NCBI GenBank assembly: GCA_002427325.1 | Contig: DIQS01000064.1 | Span: forward strand, 1 to 19,826 | Direction: 5' to 3' | Length of the DNA: 19,826 nucleotides | From: Cloacimonetes bacterium UBA5456 | GTDB lineage: Bacteria; Cloacimonadota; Cloacimonadia; Cloacimonadales; Cloacimonadaceae | Shown here: piece after piece, positions 15,610 through 19,826 of the stretch | How the letters are laid out: each line of letters starts with the position of its first letter | Position numbering within the stretch: the first letter of the stretch is position 1 | Made by a program: the position numbers and the translations under genes | The notes under the pieces: generated by a model | What the model was told of the DNA's origin: nothing | Databases searched by the model: none | What the model saw: the letters and a program-made list of their open reading frames with translations, nothing else

Positions 15610-16094
15610 GCCTCAAGATCATCGTAGCGGTGGCTAAAAATGGTGCAATCGGAAAAGATAACCGCATGCCTTGGGATTTGCCCGAAGACCTCAAATACTT
15701 CAAAGAAAAGACCATGGGACACGCCATTATCATGGGACGCAAAACCTACGAATCTCTCGGCAAAGCCCTGCCCGGAAGAAAGAATATTGTCATTAGCAGA
15801 AGCGACATATCTCTTCCCGATGCAACCGTCTATAACAGCCTCACAGACGCCATAGAAAGCGAAAATGATGCCTTCATCATTGGCGGCGCAGAGATATATA
15901 AACAAGCAATGCCCTTTGCCGATTACCTTTATATCACCCACATCGATGCCGAGATCGAAGCCGACAGATATTTCCCACCCATTGATGAGTCGCTTTGGGA
16001 AAAGCAATCCTCAAAACAGCTCATCAGCGCAAATGGAATACCCCTTGAATTTGCCATATATGGCCGCAACTTGCAGTCCTCAAAAATCAAATAA
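15606..16094 (+). CDS. folA: Dihydrofolate reductase
   Basis: Reduces dihydrofolate to tetrahydrofolate with NADPH; 162 residues, the usual bacterial size. Visible motifs are IIVAVAKNGAIG, the MPWDLPEDL loop with the catalytic acid at Asp28, the cofactor-binding GRKTYES and PGRKNIVISR segments, and IIGGAEIYKQAMP. The start must be TTG 15606 (TTGA overlap with the ATPase stop), because the next in-frame candidates would remove the first beta-strand; AAGGTAGG lies just upstream at 15592-15599. No thymidylate synthase gene is adjacent. Its place at the end of the lipid-transport cassette probably reflects shared transcription rather than shared function. Confidence 0.93.
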   Translation: MSLKIIVAVAKNGAIGKDNRMPWDLPEDLKYFKEKTMGHAIIMGRKTYESLGKALPGRKNIVISRSDISLPDATVYNSLTDAIESENDAFIIGGAEIYKQAMPFADYLYITHIDAEIEADRYFPPIDESLWEKQSSKQLISANGIPLEFAIYGRNLQSSKIK

Positions 16095-16137
16095 GCATGA
16101 TTATAATCGACTTTGCAAGCCACAACATTTTAGCAAA

Positions 16138-16149
16138 TAAATCGATTTA
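16138..16149. repeat. 12-base perfect palindrome, possible operator
   Basis: TAAATCGATTTA is a perfect inverted repeat that ends two bases before the -35 element of the predicted nadE promoter. The position would suit a dimeric transcription factor. I do not recognise it as a known NAD-regulator site, and AT-rich palindromes of this length occur by chance. Confidence 0.35.
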
Positions 16150-16151
16150 GC

Positions 16152-16179
16152 TTGACCAAAGCCCGCTGATTTCTATATT
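16152..16179 (+). promoter_or_regulatory. Predicted sigma70-type promoter for nadE
   Basis: -35 TTGACC (16152-16157), 16-base spacer, -10 TATATT (16174-16179), in the 116-base gap after folA. Transcription would begin near 16186, after the in-frame TTG at 16178, which supports ATG 16211 as the true nadE start. Confidence 0.6.
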
Positions 16180-16210
16180 GGAGATAGCAATAACAAAACT
16201 GGAAAAGACC

Positions 16211-16966
16211 ATGAGAAAAATAGACTACAAAAAAGAGATTCAAAACATCGAAAAGTTCCTGCAAGATTACCTCGCCAAAAGCAAGATGAAGGGGTATATC
16301 TTGGGTGTCTCAGGTGGCATTGATAGCGCGCTCTCACTCGCTTTAGCGCAAAGTGCCATCGGCAAAGAGAATGTCTATGGCGTCTTGATGCCCTACAAGG
16401 AAAGTCATCCCGATAGCACCGCCGATGGTATCAAGCTTTGTGAGGCCTTGGGCGTTGCTTATGAAATCCAAGACATCAGCCCTTTTGTGGATCAATGGTT
16501 CGGTGATAGCGAAGTTTCCACGCTCAGAAAAGGCAATTGGATGGCACGCATCAGGATGAATATCCTTTTCGATCTCTCTGCCAAGATGAGCAAATTAGTC
16601 TTGGGCACCTCAAATTATAGCGAATGGATGACGGGATATTTCACCCAGTTTGGAGATTCCGCCTGTGCTCTCGAGCCCATTGGAAAGCTCTATAAGACTG
16701 AGGTATGGGAGATGTCTCGCCATTTCAATATACCGCTGAGCATCATAGAAAAGATTCCCACAGCCGATCTTTGGCAGGATCAATCCGACGAGCAAGAACT
16801 GGGCATCAACTATCCCGATCTCGACGCAATCCTCTACGCAATCAGTATAAACAGCGATCTTAGCAGCTTTGACCCAAATCAAGTTAAACTCGTTCAAAAT
16901 CTCATCAATAGAAGTAGCTTTAAGCGCATCCCTGCGCCGATGCCGGAGTCGCCATGCTCTCTTTAA
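16211..16966 (+). CDS. nadE: NH3-dependent NAD+ synthetase
   Basis: Converts deamido-NAD to NAD using ATP and ammonia, the last step of NAD synthesis. The 251 residues comprise only the synthetase domain; the glutaminase domain of long NadE proteins is absent, so free ammonia is the expected nitrogen donor. Motifs: the pyrophosphatase loop GVSGGIDSA (32-40), GTSNYSEWMTGYFTQFGD, then PIGKLYKTEVWEMS and IPTADLW near the C-terminus, all typical. A TTG at 16178 would add 11 residues but lies within the predicted -10 element and lacks a ribosome site, so ATG 16211 is chosen. The gene heads a run of three overlapping genes. Confidence 0.92.
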   Translation: MRKIDYKKEIQNIEKFLQDYLAKSKMKGYILGVSGGIDSALSLALAQSAIGKENVYGVLMPYKESHPDSTADGIKLCEALGVAYEIQDISPFVDQWFGDSEVSTLRKGNWMARIRMNILFDLSAKMSKLVLGTSNYSEWMTGYFTQFGDSACALEPIGKLYKTEVWEMSRHFNIPLSIIEKIPTADLWQDQSDEQELGINYPDLDAILYAISINSDLSSFDPNQVKLVQNLINRSSFKRIPAPMPESPCSL

Positions 16967-18132
16967 AAACAAGAAAAGACCGCTGTAAAAAGTGCAAAAA
17001 GGAAAGAGCATTACGGCTATGTCCCCTAACAGACAAAGGACTTTGCTGGAAATGCTGCAATGCTATTCGAGTGAATATGAAGTGCCCCGAAAGCTGTCCC
17101 TATGCCGGCAAGATCGATTCCAACGATACATTCCCCACTTTCAGATCTGACAATAACAGTGAATATAAACAAATAAACCAGAGCTACATCGATATTTGGA
17201 TAAACAAACCGATAGCCGATTGGGAAGGGCTGAGTCCCGCTCAACTCAGAGAGAAAGACAAAGCCGCGCTACTCAAAGAGCTAAGCAAATATCAATATCC
17301 CGGCAACTTCCCTGTAGCATATCTGATGTCGAGGCTCAATCTCGATACTGAACAGATTGAAGCTCCCAAGAGTCCGGATGATGTAGTCTCTCTCTATCTT
17401 GATGAGATAATAGCCTTTGATTTTGATAAGCTCAATTCGCACACGATGAACCGACTCGAACACGATGAAATCCAGAGCCGTTATGCCAAGATAATGAAGA
17501 AAAACCCATATTTCAAAAAGCTGAAACAATATAGCTTTATTCATAGCGGCTTAGCCGAGGATGCTTCCCAAGCCATCGTCTTTGTTGAGCTCAATCTTAA
17601 TCAGGAATATACATTCATCCTCAGAAACGATGATAATATCTGGAATATCCGCCAAGGCATTGTCGGCAATCCTTCGCTTTATTTCAAACAAAACGAGACT
17701 TATGCCATCATTGCCAATCATTTAAGCGAAAACAAGCTTGAAGACGCATATTACGAGATATCTGAGGGTTTGCGAAGCTATCCCGATAGTGCTGATCTAT
17801 ATTACTATCGCGCGCTATATTGGGGCTTGGTAAATGAAAAGGAAAAAGCCAAGCAAGACCTTTTAAATAGCATTGCTTTGGAAAACTCCTTTGCAAGCCC
17901 ATATATGAATCTCGGACTATTGTATCTAATTGATAAAGATTATGATAAGGCTCTTTTATGGTTCAATGAATTGAGCAAAATGGAACCCGATAATCTTGAT
18001 GCACAAAACAATCTCGCCATCGCTCATCTCGCAAAAGAAAATAAAGATGAAGCCATGAAGATCTGGCGAGACTTAAACGATAAACATCCGGCATACCAGC
18101 CGGCAAAACAAAACTTAGAGCTCTATGGATAA
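16954..18132 (+). CDS. Cys-rich (zinc-ribbon-like) N-terminus plus TPR repeat protein, function unknown
   Basis: Hypothetical protein of 392 residues. The first 50 residues hold eight cysteines (11, 14, 23, 31, 34, 35, 44, 48), including CKKC and CWKCC, which suggests one or two bound zinc ions or another metal site. The middle (about 70-270) has a WINKPIADWEGLSPAQL segment similar in feel to a TPxQA motif seen in several uncharacterised proteins, but I cannot name a family. Residues about 245-390 contain tetratricopeptide-like helix pairs (ADLYYYRALYWGLV, ASPYMNLGLLYLI, LDAQNNLAIAHLA), usually protein-binding. No signal peptide is seen, so it is probably cytoplasmic. It overlaps nadE by 13 bases and ribD by 8. 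Confidence 0.75.
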   Translation: MLSLKTRKDRCKKCKKERALRLCPLTDKGLCWKCCNAIRVNMKCPESCPYAGKIDSNDTFPTFRSDNNSEYKQINQSYIDIWINKPIADWEGLSPAQLREKDKAALLKELSKYQYPGNFPVAYLMSRLNLDTEQIEAPKSPDDVVSLYLDEIIAFDFDKLNSHTMNRLEHDEIQSRYAKIMKKNPYFKKLKQYSFIHSGLAEDASQAIVFVELNLNQEYTFILRNDDNIWNIRQGIVGNPSLYFKQNETYAIIANHLSENKLEDAYYEISEGLRSYPDSADLYYYRALYWGLVNEKEKAKQDLLNSIALENSFASPYMNLGLLYLIDKDYDKALLWFNELSKMEPDNLDAQNNLAIAHLAKENKDEAMKIWRDLNDKHPAYQPAKQNLELYG

Positions 18133-19207
18133 GTATTACCTAAAAGTCGCAATGCGCAATGCTGAAAAGTCCCGCGGGAAATGCTCCCCAAATCCCTTTG
18201 TTGGTGCCACAATTGTTAAAGACGGAAAGATCGTAGGTGAAGGCAACACACAGCCTTACGGCCAAGACCATGCTGAGATTGTAGCCTTAAAAGAAGCCAA
18301 GGAACAAGCCCAAGACGCAACGCTTTATGTGACGATGGAACCTTGTTGTCACTATGGAAAAACCCCGCCCTGCACTGATGCGATCATCAAAGCAGGAATC
18401 AAGAGAGTGGTGGTTGGAATCTTAGACCCCAATCCCGATGTATCCGGTAAAGGCGTGCAAACCCTAAAAGATGCAGGAATTGAGGTTTCCGTGGGATATA
18501 TTGAAGAGGAAATCCAAGAGCAATTAGAATATTATCTTTGTTGCATCGATAAAAAGCGCCCCTTCGTGATATGGAAAACGGCGCTGACCCTCGACGGAAG
18601 ATATGCCGCCAGCGACGGTAGTTCCAAATGGATAAGCAACTCTTCCTCAAGGAAATTCGTCCATCGCATCCGCTCGCAAGTGGATGTGGTCTTGGCTGGC
18701 GTGAATAGCGTGAATATGGATGACGCCATGCTCAATGCTCGAGGGTTCAAGAACATAAATCAACCCCTGCGCGTTGTCTTAGACCCGAATTTGCAAATCA
18801 ATATGCAATCCGCATTAGTAAAGAGTGCCAAAGATTTCCCTACTCTGATCATGTATCACAGTGCTGATCATGAGACCATGATGCGCCTCAAAGATATGGG
18901 GGTGGAGCTTCAACAGGTTGAGGGTAAGGATGATACCTTGAATCTCGATGCGGTATTGGAAGCTATCTACCAAAGAAATCTCAATTCCATCTTGCTTGAA
19001 ACCGGCAATAAACTCAGCGAATCATTTTGGCAACATAACCTCATCGATAAATGTTATATCTTCTATGGCAATAAGATCTTAGGTGGTGATAAGTGTTCGC
19101 TAAGAAACATTGACAGAGGCGGAATCAACAAGGCTGTCGAGCTTTCAAAGATACGCTTTAGACGTCTTGGCGATAATGTTATGGTCGTCGGATATCCGCA
19201 ATATTGA
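18125..19207 (+). CDS. ribD: Bifunctional riboflavin biosynthesis deaminase/reductase RibD
   Basis: Carries out two steps of riboflavin synthesis: deamination of the diaminopyrimidine intermediate, then NADPH-dependent reduction of its ribosyl group. It has 360 residues, the full-length form. The N-terminal deaminase has zinc ligands His49 (HAE, with Glu51 as proton shuttle), Cys74 and Cys83 (EPCCHYGKTPPC). The reductase domain starts near residue 145 with RPFVIWKTALTLDGR and continues through the WISN, RSQVDVVLAGVNSV and LETGNKLSESF segments. No FMN riboswitch is evident upstream; the start overlaps the TPR gene by 8 bases. Other rib genes are not in this window. Confidence 0.93.
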   Translation: MDKYYLKVAMRNAEKSRGKCSPNPFVGATIVKDGKIVGEGNTQPYGQDHAEIVALKEAKEQAQDATLYVTMEPCCHYGKTPPCTDAIIKAGIKRVVVGILDPNPDVSGKGVQTLKDAGIEVSVGYIEEEIQEQLEYYLCCIDKKRPFVIWKTALTLDGRYAASDGSSKWISNSSSRKFVHRIRSQVDVVLAGVNSVNMDDAMLNARGFKNINQPLRVVLDPNLQINMQSALVKSAKDFPTLIMYHSADHETMMRLKDMGVELQQVEGKDDTLNLDAVLEAIYQRNLNSILLETGNKLSESFWQHNLIDKCYIFYGNKILGGDKCSLRNIDRGGINKAVELSKIRFRRLGDNVMVVGYPQY

Positions 19208-19235
19208 TTTACACCAAACCTCGTTTTAATTTCAT

Positions 19236-19251
19236 AGCTCAAAAGTGAGCT
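19236..19251. terminator. Short inverted repeat after ribD, weak terminator candidate
   Basis: AGCTCA and TGAGCT flank an AAAG loop, giving a six-base-pair stem 28 bases after the ribD stop. No run of T follows (the next bases are TATAAATATTG), so it is at best a weak terminator, or merely a protein-binding inverted repeat ahead of the gdhA promoter. Confidence 0.3.
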
Positions 19252-19280
19252 TATAAATATTGTATTACCATGCAAATCGC

Positions 19281-19308
19281 TTGACATAAAAGGGCATGAT
19301 TATATTAT
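19281..19308 (+). promoter_or_regulatory. Predicted strong sigma70-type promoter for gdhA
   Basis: Perfect -35 TTGACA (19281-19286), 16-base spacer, -10 TATTAT (19303-19308). It leaves an untranslated leader of about 30 bases before the ribosome site GGAGGA (19333-19338) and ATG 19345. It is the best promoter match in the window. Confidence 0.7.
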
Positions 19309-19344
19309 GGCGATAAACAAAAAATAAACCATGGAGGAACCAAC

Positions 19345-19826
19345 ATGACCTTTAAGGAATTTATGGCCAAGGTCGAAGCGAAGAATCCGGGCGAGCCCGA
19401 ATTTCTTCAAGCCGTCAAAGAAGTTGTCGAAACAATTTGGGATGTCTATGAAAGCAATCCCCGTTTCGTGAAAAACAATGTACTCGAACGCTTGGTAGAA
19501 CCCGAGCGCACAATTATTTTCCGCGTCCCTTGGATGGACGACAACGGTGAAGTTCACGTCAATCGTGGAATTCGCGTCCAATATAACAGCGCAATCGGCC
19601 CCTACAAGGGCGGAATCCGCTTCCATCCGAGTGTAAACCTCTCAATCCTTAAGTTTTTGGGCTTTGAGCAGATCTTCAAAAACAGCCTTACCTCTCTGCC
19701 TATGGGCGGCGGTAAAGGCGGTAGCGATTTCGACGCAAGAGGTCGCTCTGATGCCGAAATTATGAGATTCTGCCAATCCTTCATGGCTGAACTCTATCGC
19801 CACATTGGCGCTGACCTCGACGTTCC
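19345..19826 (+). CDS. gdhA: NADP-type glutamate dehydrogenase, 5' part only (cut by window end)
   Basis: Interconverts glutamate and 2-oxoglutarate plus ammonia. Only the first 160 codons lie in the window, but the match to hexameric GDH of the E. coli GdhA type is clear: YNSAIGPYKGGIRFHPSV (residues 80-97, glutamate-binding lysine), KNSLTSLPMGGGKGGSDFD with Lys124 corresponding to the catalytic lysine, then RFCQSFMAELYRHIGAD. The PMGGGKGGSDFD form is typical of NADP-dependent enzymes; cofactor choice cannot be checked because the Rossmann domain lies beyond the edge. A strong promoter and an optimal ribosome site suggest high expression. It fits with the amino-acid catabolism genes upstream. 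Confidence 0.93.
   Translation, partial: MTFKEFMAKVEAKNPGEPEFLQAVKEVVETIWDVYESNPRFVKNNVLERLVEPERTIIFRVPWMDDNGEVHVNRGIRVQYNSAIGPYKGGIRFHPSVNLSILKFLGFEQIFKNSLTSLPMGGGKGGSDFDARGRSDAEIMRFCQSFMAELYRHIGADLDV

Noticed and set aside
15165..16007. 280-codon open frame on the minus strand
   Set aside because: It lies wholly antisense to mlaF and folA, both of which have full sets of family motifs; the antisense translation shows no recognisable domain.
16178..16210. TTG start extending NadE by 11 residues
   Set aside because: It lies within the predicted -10 element and has no ribosome site; ATG 16211 gives a normal NadE N-terminus.

Overview
The window is a densely packed stretch of bacterial chromosome. 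All fourteen protein genes run on the + strand with short gaps or overlaps. The proteins point to a diderm, probably anaerobic, amino-acid-using bacterium: there is an MCE/Mla-type lipid transporter with a lipoprotein that looks destined for the outer membrane, an iron-sulfur L-cysteine desulfidase, a long-form urocanate hydratase and an NADP-type glutamate dehydrogenase. A eukaryotic-type UDP-glucose pyrophosphorylase and a DUF3078-like barrel would suit the FCB group, for example Cloacimonadota, but this placement is tentative. I saw no insertion sequence, prophage, CRISPR array, tRNA or rRNA.

Layout. (1) 1-198: no gene; possibly a folded RNA. (2) 199-2310: an EF-G with a diverged domain IV, standing apart from the usual ribosomal operon. 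(3) 2313-5661: a promoter followed by a STAS protein, a receiver-HATPase fusion, prmC and murA in close succession. (4) 5712-8991: cysteine desulfidase overlapping urocanate hydratase, an amino-acid catabolism pair. (5) 9014-16094: UDP-glucose pyrophosphorylase, then a four-gene MCE lipid-transport cassette (MCE protein; PqiC-like lipoprotein with a C-terminal barrel; STAS-MlaE permease; MlaF ATPase), ending in folA. (6) 16138-19207: a palindrome and promoter, then nadE, a Cys-rich/TPR protein and ribD, each overlapping the next. (7) 19281-19826: a strong promoter and the first 160 codons of gdhA, cut by the window edge.

How the genes work together. The MCE cassette is the most interesting part. 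The MCE protein would form a periplasmic channel with a long helical C-terminus, powered by the MlaE/MlaF pair in the inner membrane. Its docking lipoprotein carries about 500 extra residues that look like beta-sandwich domains followed by an outer-membrane beta-barrel. This could make a one-polypeptide outer-membrane terminus for the lipid bridge, and it would fit with the absence of MlaA and MlaC from the cassette. A second point is the STAS / receiver-HATPase pair, which looks like a compact partner-switching module under direct phosphorelay control. A third is the EF-G, in which the His at the tip of domain IV that matters for translocation aligns with Asn.

These calls come from reading motifs by eye; no search or structure prediction was run.
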